NCBI GenBank assembly: GCA_907163375.1
Contig: CAJQUW010006089.1
Location: forward strand, 299,622 to 363,621
Length of the DNA stretch: 64,000 bases
Direction: 5' to 3'
Source of the DNA: Prostheceraeus crozeri
Taxonomy: Eukaryota > Platyhelminthes > Polycladida > Euryleptidae
The notes beneath the pieces were generated by a model. It saw only the letters and a list, made by a program, of their open reading frames with translations, did not search any database and was not told where the DNA came from. This document shows positions 12,979 through 25,270 of this stretch, one piece after another. Within the stretch, counting starts at the first letter, position 1. Every line of letters begins with the position of its first letter. The translations under genes and the position numbers were made by a program.

Positions 12979-13250
12979 CGCGAGGAGAAAAGTTTAAGTG
13001 CCGCCAGCGGTTTATAACGGAGCGAGAAACGAAATGGGAGAGGAAGAGGCATTGTCGCACTCTGATTGGCTAGAGCGAAGTTCATTATGAGACTAACTTG
13101 TGAGGGGCTATACAGCATCGCAAGGCCTCAATTAACACGCGCAGCCTCGTAAAGCCCCCGGGGAAACGCAGAACTCATCGTCAACCGCCCCTGATTACAG
13201 TGTCGAACTAAATCTAATGACGCTACGCCGAGAAATGTTATTTACGACTA
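12979..13250 (-). promoter_or_regulatory. Probable protocadherin promoter / 5' region
   Basis: Sequence just upstream of the start codon is richer in GC and CpG than its surroundings. TTATAAA lies on the minus strand at 13011-13017, only about 33 bp before the ATG. If that were the working TATA box the leader would be only a few bases, so initiation further upstream is equally likely. Confidence 0.35.
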
Positions 13251-15347
13251 CGAGACCTGTTCTTTCCTTGCGATTCATGGGTAAAATAGACAACACTGAC
13301 CTCCACACGGACAGCAGGGGATTACTCAGCATCATCCAATATACGCTGACGACGGGATCCGATCAAATGATTTTCAGCAATCTACTCACATTACGACAAT
13401 CACGCATGAGGACAGCGGAAACTCATTAGTATTATGCGCGAAGAGATGTGGGGACAAGAATGAAAGAAAAAATCCACCTGTTTTAAGCCATTTGGATTGT
13501 TTGGTTGATCCGCACGCATTTCTATTTTCTACGGTGCTAAAATGAGAAATTGATCCGTTTTTACACACTCGATTCACCGGACTGTGAAAGGACAAATCAT
13601 GATTCGATTTTGAGGCTATCTAATATTCAGGTTGCATTCCAGTCATGGCTGCCGAATTATTGATTGGAAATTACTTGCAACTATTTCTTTGTCCATTATG
13701 AGTCATAACTCCGTGACCAAGACTTTGTACACATTTTATGATTTTGAACATCGATATTACACATGATAAAATGCGTTTGCTGAACAAAAAATTGCTTTCT
13801 CCTGTCGGTTCGCAATTTCACTTTGCAATAAATTGAAGGCATATTCCATGAATTTCTACCAGAGTGCACTCGCACACTGGGAAACGGAGTTAGCAGCGGT
13901 CCAGTTCGACTGGCACCGGTCACCTGTCGGATCGGATCCATCAAAGTCTTGCCGGTCTGCATGCGCCGAGCAAGGAGATCTCAACTCAACTGTCAAGAAA
14001 TTAAAAAAATTTTATCTTACTTTATGAAGTAGGCTACTATATGTAATCATGACTGAATTATGAAATGTAGATGAGTCTAAATGTGTGCTTCCTATGGTCT
14101 CAATCCTTGATAAGTTATACATAAACTGAAACCGGCCTGTCTGATCTAGTGCTATGATATTTTTACCCCACACCCGGTCATTACCAGGTCGGCGCCGGCA
14201 TTCCTAGAACATGACTGGTTGGCCATTGCTTGAGATTTCGTGAAATCGGTTAGAATTACGCTTTTAAGTAGCGATGGTGACTAGAAGTGTAACTTTTTCT
14301 GCATGATTGATTCTTCTCTCACTGAATATGACTTCCGTTGATTCAAATGTCATATGAAATGACGAATTGCCAAATTGTTAAACAAATATTTTTATTGTGT
14401 GAGACGGTTGATGCCTGCAGTAAAGCATTCTATTATCAACGTGCTTCCATTCTTATAAAACGGGCATTTACATGTGTATCCTATTTATTTTTTTCTATTT
14501 GCATTATAAAAAAGGTAATTCTCGGTATATTATAAAGGAAGTATGTTGACTGTGGAAAACGCTTCCTATATTGTGAGGTGAGCTATGATCACTGTTATTT
14601 ACGATGATTCCCTTTTCTATTCAGCGGTCAATCTACTCATTTTTACAATTGATTTATTGAAATTTTGATGATTTAGAGTTTTAATATACATCTCGTTATC
14701 CTTTTTGCTCATCTTCAAGTATTTCACTGAAACCTGAAAAAATTAAAGGAATTTAGCGGTTATCGTCGATTTTCAGTCGGTGCACGATGATGGGTTGCTT
14801 TTCCTCTTACAACTTGTTTTCAAGCAGACAATTGTCCGTCCAATGTGGTATGATTTGAGTGCATCCACAGTATTTTGAGTGCCGTTATTTCTGTGCATTT
14901 TATTTTTGTTTTATGGGGTACGCCTATGGCGTGGGTCCGCCACTACTTATTCGTCCAAGATCTTAATGGACCTGAAACGAGACGAAAGCAGTTGGTCATC
15001 TTGCTGGTGAGCCCCTTGTAATATATTCTTGCATATATTTTTTATTGTTATTTTTTCTAGTTTTATTTTTATATTTTCGTTCTAGTCTGTGCGAACTTTT
15101 GCAAATACGTGTATACAGCCCAGTGAACGCTTAATGAGTCCTTTTCGGGACTATCTTGCATTTTTTATATACAAAAATTATTTATATTTTATTATATGTG
15201 TTTTCTGCACGTTAGCGGACTTCAGTTACAACGTTAATCGTTATCGCTGCTAGGCATTCTGTCATTTAGAGACTTTATTAGGAGTTTAGTATAATCTGAT
15301 TTTTTTGCTCTCTTTGCATTCTAAACTTCGAAGGTCAAATACATGAT
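13251..15347. other. Intergenic, no supported gene
   Basis: Short open frames (13217-13429, 13696-13962, 13833-14027, 14338-14535) show nothing recognisable. A moderately GC-rich patch at about 13880-13980 and another at 14170-14230 could be regulatory or exonic but cannot be assigned. Confidence 0.35.
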
Positions 15348-15836
15348 TTAAAAATTAAAATTGCCCTCATCTTTCGAGTTTGTTTTCTTCTTGCTGCTTT
15401 TTCTTTCAGTTCTCTTTTCATCATCGATTACTTTATCAATCAATTTACAGGGAGAATCAAGCTTACTCAATTTATGTTGCAGGTCTACTAAACGCTTTTG
15501 TCTCACGTCCTTATCAGAGACGATGTAATGTATTCTTTTAGTCAGACAGAAAGGGATATTTCGTATAATATGCCACGGATGATTACAGCTGAAGGGAGCA
15601 TAATTAAAATTGTCTGTGCTTTTATGACAAATATCAGTTTCAAGAATGCCGGAATTTCCTTTCTTACAGACATCTAAGAGATGTTTGTAATGAAATTCCT
15701 TCCCAAACGCGAACTGAATTGATACATGTGATTCATTCAATATCTCAAAGAGTGAATTAATAACATCATAACTTAAATTCAAAATCAATCGGCGATTCCC
15801 AATATAGCGCAGTAATGTCTTATCAATTTTTGTCAA
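15348..15836 (-). mobile_element. Penelope-like reverse transcriptase fragment
   Basis: A 162-residue frame carries ETDICHKSTDNFNYAPFSC, NHPWHIIRNIPFCLTKRI and YIVSDKDVR. This is the order seen in the thumb and connection part of Penelope-like reverse transcriptases (TDxxxKxTDxxxYxxxxSxHPxHxxxxIPxxxxxR). The palm motifs and the GIY-YIG domain are not visible on either side, so it is an internal relic. The lysine-rich C-terminus is low complexity. It is on the opposite strand from the PLE at 0.8-1.25 kb and covers a different part of the protein, so the two are independent insertions. Confidence 0.7.
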
Positions 15837-16154
15837 CGTCTAATCGATGAGTTCTCTCAGATTGTACACGTACACCAGGCTATATTTGCTTCTAACATAT
15901 CCACAATGTAGATATCTTGTTTCATTTATCTATTTGTTCATTAAGTTTCTCTGTCATTTTTCCAAAAATATTTATACTATTCTTCCATTCATTAACATTG
16001 TAGCTATTTTCTCGTCCATCATTCTAATACTTTTATATAGAAATAGAAGTCGTGAGGTGGGGGCTGGTGCATTCCGTCAGCTGACAGCCTTAAAGACGGT
16101 CTGTACCTGCAGCTGGCTTGAATAATTAGCAGGTCAGCATCAGGTCGACAGAGG

Positions 16155-16570
16155 TCCAGCCATAGAGGTAGAGCGTCTGCTCAAAAAAATGTCAGCATAT
16201 AGTGAAAATTTATATCAAAAGATTCATTTTTTTGCGGAGATTACGTTCTTGCGGTCTGAAAAAAGTTTGCTCAATTTTGAAAAAGTCAATGTCTTGCAAA
16301 TTGTTCCAGTGTTTACATACTAGCGATTTGGTACCTCTATATAAATAGGATGAAACTTATTGGATATCAAAGGAAGTAAAATTTGCTATCAGGTGCCTAA
16401 TTAAACGGAATTAAGTTGATTATCAAGGAAATTTCACGAATCGCATTGTAATGCAAGTCTTCATGGAGAAGCTGAGATCTTATTGGCTGAAATTTCAAGT
16501 TCGTAATTCAATTTTCATAGGCATGATTTCATAATTCACTGAATTTGCGTTTCATTTCTGTTGGTCTGTT
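16155..16570 (-). mobile_element. hAT-like MITE, partial copy on the minus strand
   Basis: Reverse complement of the 3' half of the element at 21882-22688. Shared blocks include GTCAGCATATAGTGAAAA, ATCAAAAGATTCA, the TCATGGAGAAGCTGAGATCT block and TTGGCTGAAATTTCAAG. The end near 16155 carries a degraded inverted terminus; the 5' half is missing. Confidence 0.8.
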
Positions 16571-17540
16571 TTTCATTGCTAAGTTGGTTTACATGGAAAT
16601 ATAATCACTAAATTATAGAGTAATAGTATTTCTACCCAGCAATGGAATATGGAAAGCTCATGGAAACAAAGGAAATAATGGACAACCTTCTTTAAGAAAT
16701 TACTACTTCAACACAACATTATCTCATAAATCAAATTCAATCTGCTGCATAGAGAAGCTCGAACCTAATAAGTTGTATACGGTAACAAGGTAATGAATGA
16801 CCTGACCGGACTACCAGCATAACTAGCGGTTGTCGAACTATCTCGGTTGCTGTACTCGTTATGTATCCGTCTTAGCGAAATGAGTGCTATCACCTTCTTC
16901 GCATTTAATTTGCAACCTCTACTCAGGCATTGGTGATTGTCTGCAAATAAAGGCCTTCACTGAGAATACTGTCTGTGTAGTATTCATGAATTTCGCATCT
17001 CAAGCGTATTTACTACAAAGTTAAATTCACTGAACACAATTTCATACAAGAACGCTCTTGGAGTCTAAATGTCTTTTTCCTCATAAATTTTGGAAAATAT
17101 AATCATAAAATTTTGGAAGTGATTTAAGCAACCCGCAAGCGTGTAGTTGAAAACATGGTACAAGAGCACAATTTATATCGCGATTAAAGCTGGAGTAAGC
17201 TATACTGCAGATACATAAATTCTCCAGCGCTATGTTGCAACATAACGATTGAAAATTTCTGTTTTATATAAAAACATTTAAAAGCGGCTTTATGCGATCT
17301 GCTAATCAACGAGTAATATTCAAAGTTTACAAAAAGAAACCACTTGATGGTTTAGCTGTACAATAGAGATTCAAAAATTTCTTGTGCAAGCTTTCGAAAT
17401 GATAGACATACACAGGGTGAGTCAGAATAATATTATCGGTCATGATATCAAAAAATTCACTAGACAGCATCAAAAATTACTGCATCTTGAATTTATTTTG
17501 GCTTACTTTTGCATTTCTTTTAGTCAAGAATTGGCACAAG
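16571..17540. other. Intergenic, nothing recognised
   Basis: AT-rich sequence without a supported open frame or repeat. Confidence 0.4.
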
Positions 17541-17549
17541 CAATGTAGC

Positions 17550-17955
17550 TACAGACATGCGTATCATAAAGATCGCAGTGTCAGTTCGCATGGCACAAAT
17601 TGGAATATGTCCTCAAACTTGAACAATTTGAGCTCGAAGGTTCTTTGGCAGCCGTAGACGCTGTGCTTCACCCTGCAATGGATCGTCCATGCGGCTCGGA
17701 GTGACCCAAACTACATGTAGTTTAATATATCAACAATGGCTGAACAAGCTGAAGGACTGCACAACAGGCTGCTCTGGGTATATTTATCCTGGCTTTGCCG
17801 TGCGGCTGATAATCATAAAGATTGCAGAGTGCCAGTTCGCCTGGGCATAAATAGAAGGATGTCCTCAGACAAGTTTATGTTTAGCTCAAAAGTTCGAAGT
17901 GCTTCCCCCTCTACGCTTCAGTACAGGATCGACATCGCTCTTCCATAGCATGACA
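17550..17955. repeat. Diverged direct duplication, two copies about 250 bp apart
   Basis: About 17555-17705 and 17805-17955 share ATCATAAAGATCGCAGTG / ATCATAAAGATTGCAGAG, then CAGTTCGC, TGTCCTCA, GAGCTCGAAG / TAGCTCAAAA and GATCGTCCAT / GATCGACATC in the same order. This is an old tandem duplication or two copies of one dispersed repeat. No coding content recognised. Confidence 0.6.
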
Positions 17956-18029
17956 TGCGTAGTTCCATCCTCACTGAGCTCCCTGGAAGATTTGTGTTGT
18001 CCCTATCTGTTGATGACAACACTTTTGGC

Positions 18030-19000
18030 AATTAAGTATTACCAACATTGTGATAATATGCTCTACAGTTATAATCTTCCCGTTTCAAATCGAGATGAAA
18101 CTTCTCATTGTCGTTTGAAGTGTACATCATCCTCGAAAGATAGTCCTCGTCATGCTTTGAGGAGATGGTGACGTTATCGTTCTGATACAGTGTCTTGATT
18201 CCCTCGAAGTGCTCTCTGTGGAAGATAATCTTCTCAGCATTGGTACGAGCGTACGCAGAGGACAAACGCACCACGTTCGCCCTCACACATGATGAGTCGA
18301 CGTCAGCATACTGCTGGAATAAATCCTCAAGACTGATGGCATCAGCGACTACACTATCAACTTTTCCTTGAGGAAAGCAAAAATTGAGTCCATGGCTCAA
18401 GACCCCCTCCTCAACTCAATTCAGACGTACTGAAGACAAGTCCACGATGTGTTTATTCAAATCGTCAACACAGAAGATCGGCGCGCAGGAGCTCCTCAGT
18501 TGATGAAACCGATCAGACTCGCACGCTTTTGTTCTTTGAAGAATCGCAGTTTTGAAGTTCGCAGTCATGAATCGCTTCATGACACGACAGACATCACTCC
18601 TCCAAGATCTGAAGACTTTGCTGATGTCCACGAAAGAATATCTATCGACCCCTGATGTATAATTTGATCACAAATAACTACGGATGGATGAAGTTGACTT
18701 TGAACAATTCTGCGCAACAGCTCTGGTGTGATCATTTCACTGCGTTCCTGAATTTCCTTCAAGAATGGCTCACGAAGGATTGTACGCGCAAGTCGACACA
18801 TGATCATAACATATCTATCCAGATCTCTGACGAGATTTTGATTTGGACGGTGGATACGAAAAGCTTGAAGTATTGTGTCCCATTTGCAATTATATTTAAG
18901 AAAAATCCAAAATGTAAGAGGATTGAAGGAGAATATATAAAGAAGTTGAAACAGGATTCGAAGCCTGCACGACATGTGCAGATAACTATTGTTCTCCATC
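18030..19000 (-). pseudogene. Decayed coding stretch of unknown family
   Basis: Three partly overlapping minus-strand frames (18032-18400, 18416-18631, 18577-18999) run in one direction and have richer amino-acid composition than the flanks. Examples are RPNQNLVRDLDRYVMIMCRL and KRFMTANFKTAILQRTKACE. I do not recognise the family. The frame changes suggest a dead gene or transposon remnant rather than spliced exons, since no clear GT-AG pairs join them. Confidence 0.35.
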
Positions 19001-19314
19001 TTTCAAGAGGTTTTATGATATTTCGGCTATCGTATTGAGACTTATTGTAATGCAATTCAAATACTGTTTTATACATTATTTAAAGCATTTTGCCCACAAT
19101 GCCTACCCTCCTCCCGAACAAGGATCCTTGCGTTACAAGTCATTAATTCTCCGATCCCTCTGAAACAGTTGGTAAAAAAATATGAAAATGAAATTCAAGT
19201 AATGAGTTGCTGCAAACTAAGCTTTTGTAACAAATTTACAAACAAATAATAATGAATTGCAATTAATGCACAAAACTTGTTTCAAAACAACAAAACTGCA
19301 TGTAGCATTTAATC

Positions 19315-19590
19315 AAAGACCACGGCAAGATATGAAAGACCAGTAACCCTCGGCATGATGGTAAAAATCAATGACCCGATAGCAAGGACCAGGAATCCTC
19401 GGCTTGATAGCCAAGAACAGTATGGCAAAAAGACTCAAGAGTGAAGAATCTACGAGTTGTTGAAAGTTGGGATTCCGCGGCATTATTGCAATTAAAACCA
19501 AGAGGCCTCGGCACGGTACTAAATACGGAGAATCCTCGGCACGATGGAAAAAATCAAGAATGCACATCTCGATAGCAAAGATTCAGGACA
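19315..19590. repeat. Degenerate short tandem repeat around a CCTCGGC core
   Basis: CCTCGGC recurs at irregular 30-60 bp steps, followed by GATGGNAAAAATCAA and CCGATAGCAA variants. Too diverged to give a clean period. Confidence 0.5.
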
Positions 19591-19599
19591 AGAGTTCTG

Positions 19600-21574
19600 C
19601 CGGCAGTGGAAAATCACGGACATAATCACGATATCAGCCAACGTCCTGATTGGCCATTGAATCAGTTTTTTGGACTGCACACATACAGCGATTTTATTTC
19701 CAGCGACCCAGAATATTGCGTTTCATAGCAGCGGAAGTTGCTCCAAACCGACTTCAGTTGACACTTTGAGCTAAAGTCGCATGCATTTTTGATTTAGACT
19801 TTGTATTTTCTCTTCACGTCAGCTAATTAATGGCTTGTATTTAAAAAGATTCTATTTTCTCTTGATTTGAAGCGCTGTCGTCAGTCAAACTTTTTGATAG
19901 TTTCTTTTACATTGTACACGTTCAACGATAGACCGATCTTATATGCTTCAATTCTTTCTGTTATGATGTTTTATTCATGCATCTATAATCATTTTTGCTG
20001 TAAATAAACAGACGTAAAACAAATAGTTGAAAAGGCTGTTTAAGAGACTGAATTAGTAATACACTTTCAATGTATAAGAATTTTTCTTGCGAGATGAATC
20101 TGTCCCTTCTTACAATTATTGAGTTTAACTGACAAAAGCTTTTGTTAAAAGCTTTTCAATGGTTCGGACGAAGTCTATTGCTTTCAACTCCGCTTCATGA
20201 AATAATAATAACCAATTAATATGAATTGGCAATGGGACTTCATTTGCGTGACATATTAACCGATAGTAATCAGCATTGAAGCTTCTGAACACCATGGAGC
20301 TCTAAAATCTGGAAGTCCACGGTAATATAGAGAACTATCAAGATAGTTTACTAATAGCAATCAAGGATGCTTTGTGATCCAACAACTGTACCTTCAATTG
20401 AAAATTTGAAATCGCTTGTATCTATCAATGCACATGGTAAGATGCTTGCTTACGCATCCCTGATTGCTGTTAGAAATGAATTTTTGGTCGCCCTCCGTTA
20501 TGCGCTAAGCCATTCATTATGCCATTTATAACTTCTATTTTTTAATGAAAGGCATTTCATGTAAAAGACATGGTAAAAGTCATGGCTTTCACACGATGCA
20601 CTTTGACACTGGAAGAGCTTGTTCATGTGTGGAACTGCGTCAATTTGTCTGAATCTAATCCACACGAGATGTTGCAACAAAGGCTCATTTAACTTGATGT
20701 AGCCGATTCGGTTGGCATTTCAAGTTCTGGATCAATCAGTCCATTATTCCTCGACAAGACAGTGACAGCCGAATCATGCTTGAAGATGCTAACTGAAAAG
20801 TTTTAGCCACTAGTGCCTAATCGTGGAGATTACATGCAGTGATTTATACTTTCAACAAGCTAGAGCCACTGCTCACTATAGTCTCTCCATCAGAAAGCGG
20901 CTGGATGATCATTTTCCGAGAAGATGGGTAGACTGTTGCCTCCAGACTTTTTATGTGGAGTAGTAATAACAGCGGTAGCGAGTATGCGTTGTAATCACAT
21001 CAAATGGAAATCATGCATTACACTAGAATCATATGTTCGGAAATAAACCACACACTCTCAATGATGTTAGATAGGACATTACTTGCGCCTGGTATGATAT
21101 TACTCCAGAAATTTGCAAAAAGGTACATGTAGTTGATATGACCATTGAACGATGTCATAGCAAAATTGCGAATAGTGGTTTGTATTTTGTATTATAATTA
21201 TCTGTAATGCAATTATCCCGGTTCATTGTAAGTTTTGATTATGATTATCTGTGTTCGGTTTTTTTCTGGGCCAACTGCATAAGTTTCGTGGATGTCCAAC
21301 ACACACTTTTGTAACAATGCACACATCTAAAGTTGCACACTTCATCTAAACTAAAAAATTTACTTTTCATAAAAGGACAGTATGTTCAAATTATGAATTG
21401 CAACTCATAGTACGTTTACTAAGATTAATGAGCTGAATCAAGCAAATAACACGATTGAAAGAAACATACGAGAAATGTCTGTGGACGTACCGGTGCGTAT
21501 TTATCAGATATATCGGAAATATTTTTTAGTTTGGAAACGAAGAGAGATGGAATCCCCCCTCTTGGGATATTTCT
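19600..21574. other. Intergenic, no supported gene
   Basis: AT-rich sequence. The open frame at 20498-20680 has no recognisable feature. Confidence 0.4.
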
Positions 21575-21612
21575 TCACTTTCATCTTGGTATGCATACCA
21601 AGATGAAAGTGA
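21575..21612. repeat. 38-bp perfect palindrome
   Basis: CACTTTCATCTTGGTATG is followed at once by its reverse complement, with one more matching base on each side and no spacer. It can extrude as a cruciform. Confidence 0.9.
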
Positions 21613-21627
21613 TAAAACTCTAATCCA

Positions 21628-21814
21628 GCACCTCCTAAATCACACACTAAAGCAAGACACTATTCGTAACTATTAAAAAATCCTAAAGCAAAGCGTTTTA
21701 GGAGGCTAGCGCATTAAGGTTATTGTAATATGTCAACATTCTATTTCACGCAACCTCCTAAAATTCTAGTGTGTCGCGCTTTAGGATGCAGGTTTCTTCG
21801 ACTTTAGGAGGTGA
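21628..21814. repeat. Fold-back repeat built from CCTCCTAAA / TTTAGGAGG
   Basis: CACCTCCTAAA at about 21629 is the inverse of TTTAGGAGGTG ending near 21813. Inside are further inverse pairs (TCCTAAAGC with GTTTTAGGA, CACACTAAAGC with GTGTGTCGCGCTTTAG), giving nested hairpins. This is the same style of nested fold-back as at 35.4-36.4 kb. Confidence 0.7.
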
Positions 21815-21881
21815 CAGTTTACAGTTTACTCCCATATGGATAGGGTAAAATCTGGTATGTCTAAGGTTGAGCGGTTGATGG

Positions 21882-22688
21882 CATGGAGTAAGTACAGTAG
21901 GTAGAGCAGCAACTCAGTATAAATTAAACCCCCAACGTGTGTGCAGTTTTGATTTTGTTAAATGAGCTCGAGTTGAGAACCAGTGCAAATGTGAGATATA
22001 CAAATTGTTACACTTTTGAAGAAATATGCACGGATTTGACTAAGGTAGAATAGTATTTTACAAATCCTCCGCTTCATGACAACCTTGGAGGGGTAGTGTT
22101 TGTCAAATTGGCAATACTATTACTTTAATACTCAGTAAATAAGCGTATTTTATTAAACGTGATCACATCGCAAACTACCTGCCACTGAGAGAGCAAAATA
22201 TCATGATGAAAGACAATGATCATAATTAACTTTAAATGATGTAAATGGGTCCATATTACCATTCAGATTCAAGTTATGAAAGATAAAGTGAATCATACAA
22301 TCATGCCGATGAAAATTGAATCAAAAAATTTCAGCCAAGAAGTACAATAGGATCTCAACTTTTCCGTGAAGACTTACATTATTATGTGGTTCATGAAATA
22401 TCCTTGATAGTCAGTTCAATTTCCGTTGAATTAAGACATCTGTTAGTAAATGTCCATTCATTTTTATATTTAATAATTTTCATAATACTTATACGGAGGT
22501 ACCAAATCACTAGTATTAAAATAGGAATAATTTGCAAAAATTTAGCTTCTTAAAAATTGATCAAATCTTCTTTTTGAAACACAGGAACACAATCTACGAA
22601 AAAACTGAATCTTTTGATATGAAAAGTTTCACTGTATGCTGACCTTTTTTTTGAGTCGATACTTTACCTACTATATACTTGCGCTGTG
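21882..22688 (+). mobile_element. hAT-like non-autonomous element (MITE), full-length copy
   Basis: 807 bp with no coding capacity. The left end CATGGAGTAAGTACAGTAGG and the reverse complement of the right end CACAGCGCAAGTATATAGTA form imperfect terminal inverted repeats of roughly 23 bp. Flanks GTTGATGG (21874-21881) and GTTGATAG (22689-22696) form an 8-bp target duplication with one mismatch. Eight-bp duplications and CA-initial ends are typical of hAT superfamily transposons. No autonomous hAT transposase is visible in the window. Confidence 0.85.
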
Positions 22689-22699
22689 GTTGATAGTAA

Positions 22700-23725
22700 A
22701 GCAGCAAAGTCGATAAAGTGTTAATATATTATCGGTTCTCATTTTCACGTCGATGCAGGAATTGTAGCTGAAATTTCTCTGAAGAGAATGGGAAATGAAG
22801 AGAGTGAGGCTTTTACTTGTTGTTCGAAACTCCAGATGGACATAATTCTTTCTTTACTTTGTGAGAGGTTGACAGACAGAGGTTTTACTTGTAAGGACTC
22901 GCAAACACAGCTCCCATAATTAAATCTCAACTTCTGCATCACATTTCTCGTTAGATTGTCTCATTGGGAAAAATTGTTGGGTACTAAAGTCAGTCGGGTC
23001 AACATAAGCTCAGCATACTCCTTGTCTTACAGACTCTTGTCGAGATTACTTAGCTTTCAGTATACACTGTAGATAAAGTCCACACGAACACTCAGCGATC
23101 AAATATTTCAATTTGAAGTGTGGAAACTTGGAGAGATTTTTTGATTTTTCTTATTTGTTGAATATTCTTTTTCATTACGTTGAGTTTGTTAAGTTTAGAA
23201 AATCTGTTATTGTATCGTCGCGTGGTGCTCAGGCAGAAAGGAATCTGTGACAATGCCAATTTTGCACGAGAAATGATGATCAAGCCGAGGAAAACTGGCA
23301 GAGGTCACGACCAACTATCGCAAGAGGAGGAGAAGTATCGAAGACCTTTGAAAGCGAAGCACGAAATTCTACTATACATTGCTATCATAATGGGTTTATG
23401 GAAACGTGTCATGTCCTTTTCTCACACACAAAGGGCATCAAAGCTAAAAGAAATTAATGATGAATGAGTATTGCTGAGTTTAATAAAACATAACTTCTGT
23501 AATTCAACAATTGTGTGTCCCGTAACAATTTCGCAACCAATTTCCTTTTTCTCTATTGTGTCTCTTATTCTCCTTTGCTATAAACACTATCAAACCGCTG
23601 GACTTTTTCATGTCATCATAAAGGGGTCTAATGACCCATTAAAAAAAGTTATCGGGCATTCAGGTATCGGGTTATTTCGGGCAAGACACAACAACGTGGA
23701 GTGAAGCGGGTTTTATTAGCGGAAA
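22700..23725. other. Intergenic, no supported gene
   Basis: Open frames at 22745-22942 (minus), 23180-23467 and 23471-23704 show no domains. No repeat structure seen. Confidence 0.4.
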
Positions 23726-23739
23726 GGATTGAACTTTGG

Positions 23740-25270
23740 AGAACATTTTTCTTTTTCTTGGCTGAAATTTCGAGCTTTCAATTGAATTTTCATCGGCATA
23801 ATTTTATGATACATTAAATTCATGCTTCATTTCTTGATATATCAGTATTCGTATATGTTCTTAAAACAAACACAAAAGTTGGAAAAAAACGACAAGTGTC
23901 ATATATGAGTCAAGAAGATGGTCTGATTATAGTCTTAGTTCAATTTCTTTCATCCACGCGAGGAATGTCTTGTCCACGTTCACCATATCTCCGCTTATGG
24001 CCACGTCGTTGCAGGACAAGACGTGCTCAGGCGTTTGGGCCTCTCCACAGAAAAAAAAGATCGTTTGTTGAAGGCCCTATGCAATGCATGTAAGCTCGAT
24101 AACGGCCAAAACCAGATCAAAGCCTGTTAGGGAACACCCGGCCAGTGCTATCTTGGTAGATTGTATACAGGGGACCTTTTCGTCAGGATAGGAATGAAAC
24201 GTCTAATTTGGCAGTCGGAGCTTTCCCATCTTTCCACCAACCTGTGCTGAGCAAAGTCTTCTTCCAGGTACGTCCGTCTAATCGCATCGCTCATGCGGTC
24301 TACGTGAGTTTGCCGGGACTTGAGTCTTCTTGTGCGGGGGTTCTGCAGGATCGTGTCGTGAAACATGTGCCTTGAATCTGATCTAACTCGGTTGCTGAGC
24401 CTTATCAACTCTTCTTCACGTCGAATATCAGAATGGGATGATTCCACTCATGACAGGCAGATTGTCTGCTGGCGTAGATCTAATAGCTCCGGATATCAGG
24501 CGCATCGATTCAGGGCGACATCGATTGCGCTAGTATGGTTGCTGTGCATTCAAACAGGGGCGCAGTACTCTGCAGCAGAAAAGCATAATGCCAGACTGCT
24601 AGTTCGAAGAAGGCAGGAAGCCTTCTCCCCACCAAGAGCCTGCAAGGCGTTGGAGTAGATTGCTTCGTCCTTGAACATTTTTGGTGACGGACAGGATGTG
24701 CTTCTTGAATGTCAAGTGCCATTCGAGTATCACGCCCAAGGCGTCCGGTCAAAGGGTATATCGTTGTCGTTCAGATGATTGTTCCCTTTCTGTTTGTGAG
24801 ATGGAAAACGCTGCTTGTTGTCTTTCTAGTGTTTAGGTTCAGTTGCCAGAAGTGGTAATGTGACCTCAATGTCTGCAGGTCTGTGGATAGTGTCTTTTCG
24901 AGGTTCTTAAGGTGTTTGTCAGAGGTCAGGATTGCCAGGTCGTCTGCATAAGCATATTTCTCACTGAGAGTGTCAGGGAAGTCCGCTATAAAGATGTTAA
25001 AAAGGATAAGACGGAGCCCTGGGGAACTCCGCTCTTCAAAAGTCGCCTTCTAGACTTTTCCTCACCCATGTGTAGCGTAAAAGTCCGGTTACTTATCATA
25101 GTCATGATCATGTTCACCATCTATTTGTTTAGGATCATCTTCAACAGTTTCAGTCATTTATTGAATCCGAATAGTAATGTTGACCCATTTACATCTTTTA
25201 AAGTTAATTATGATCATTGTCTTTGATTACTTTGCTCTTTCAGTGGCAGGTAGTTTGTGATATGATCACG
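23740..25270 (-). mobile_element. hAT-like MITE copy split by a LINE
   Basis: Two minus-strand pieces of the same MITE, about 23740-23837 (TTGGCTGAAATTTCGAGCTT, ATTTTCATCGGCATAAT) and about 25154-25270 (AGTTAATTATGATCATTG, GGCAGGTAGTTTGTGATATG), correspond to adjacent stretches of the intact copy at about 22150-22340. The 1.3 kb between them is a LINE fragment. The repeated TCATTT[C/A]TTGA at 23827-23837 and 25154-25164 looks like the LINE target-site duplication. Confidence 0.75.
23838..25153 (-). mobile_element. Decayed non-LTR retrotransposon (Jockey/CR1-like LINE), 5'-truncated
   Basis: On the minus strand the reverse-transcriptase motif GVPQGSVLS is encoded at about 25005-25030 and YAYADDLAILTSDKH around 24940-24955, in a different frame. 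The C-terminal region at about 23930-24060 reads GEAQTPEHVLSCND, resembling the Cys-rich tail of Jockey-like LINEs. Frames change at least once between GVPQG and YADD and stops interrupt the rest, so it is dead. The 5' part (endonuclease and N-terminal palm) is absent, the usual result of incomplete reverse transcription. Clade assignment is tentative. Confidence 0.75.

Noticed and set aside
15130-15165. AATGAGTCCTTTTCGGGAC, resembling hammerhead stem II
   Set aside because: The catalytic CUGA and GAAA boxes are not matched, and it is on the strand opposite to the nearby Penelope relic.
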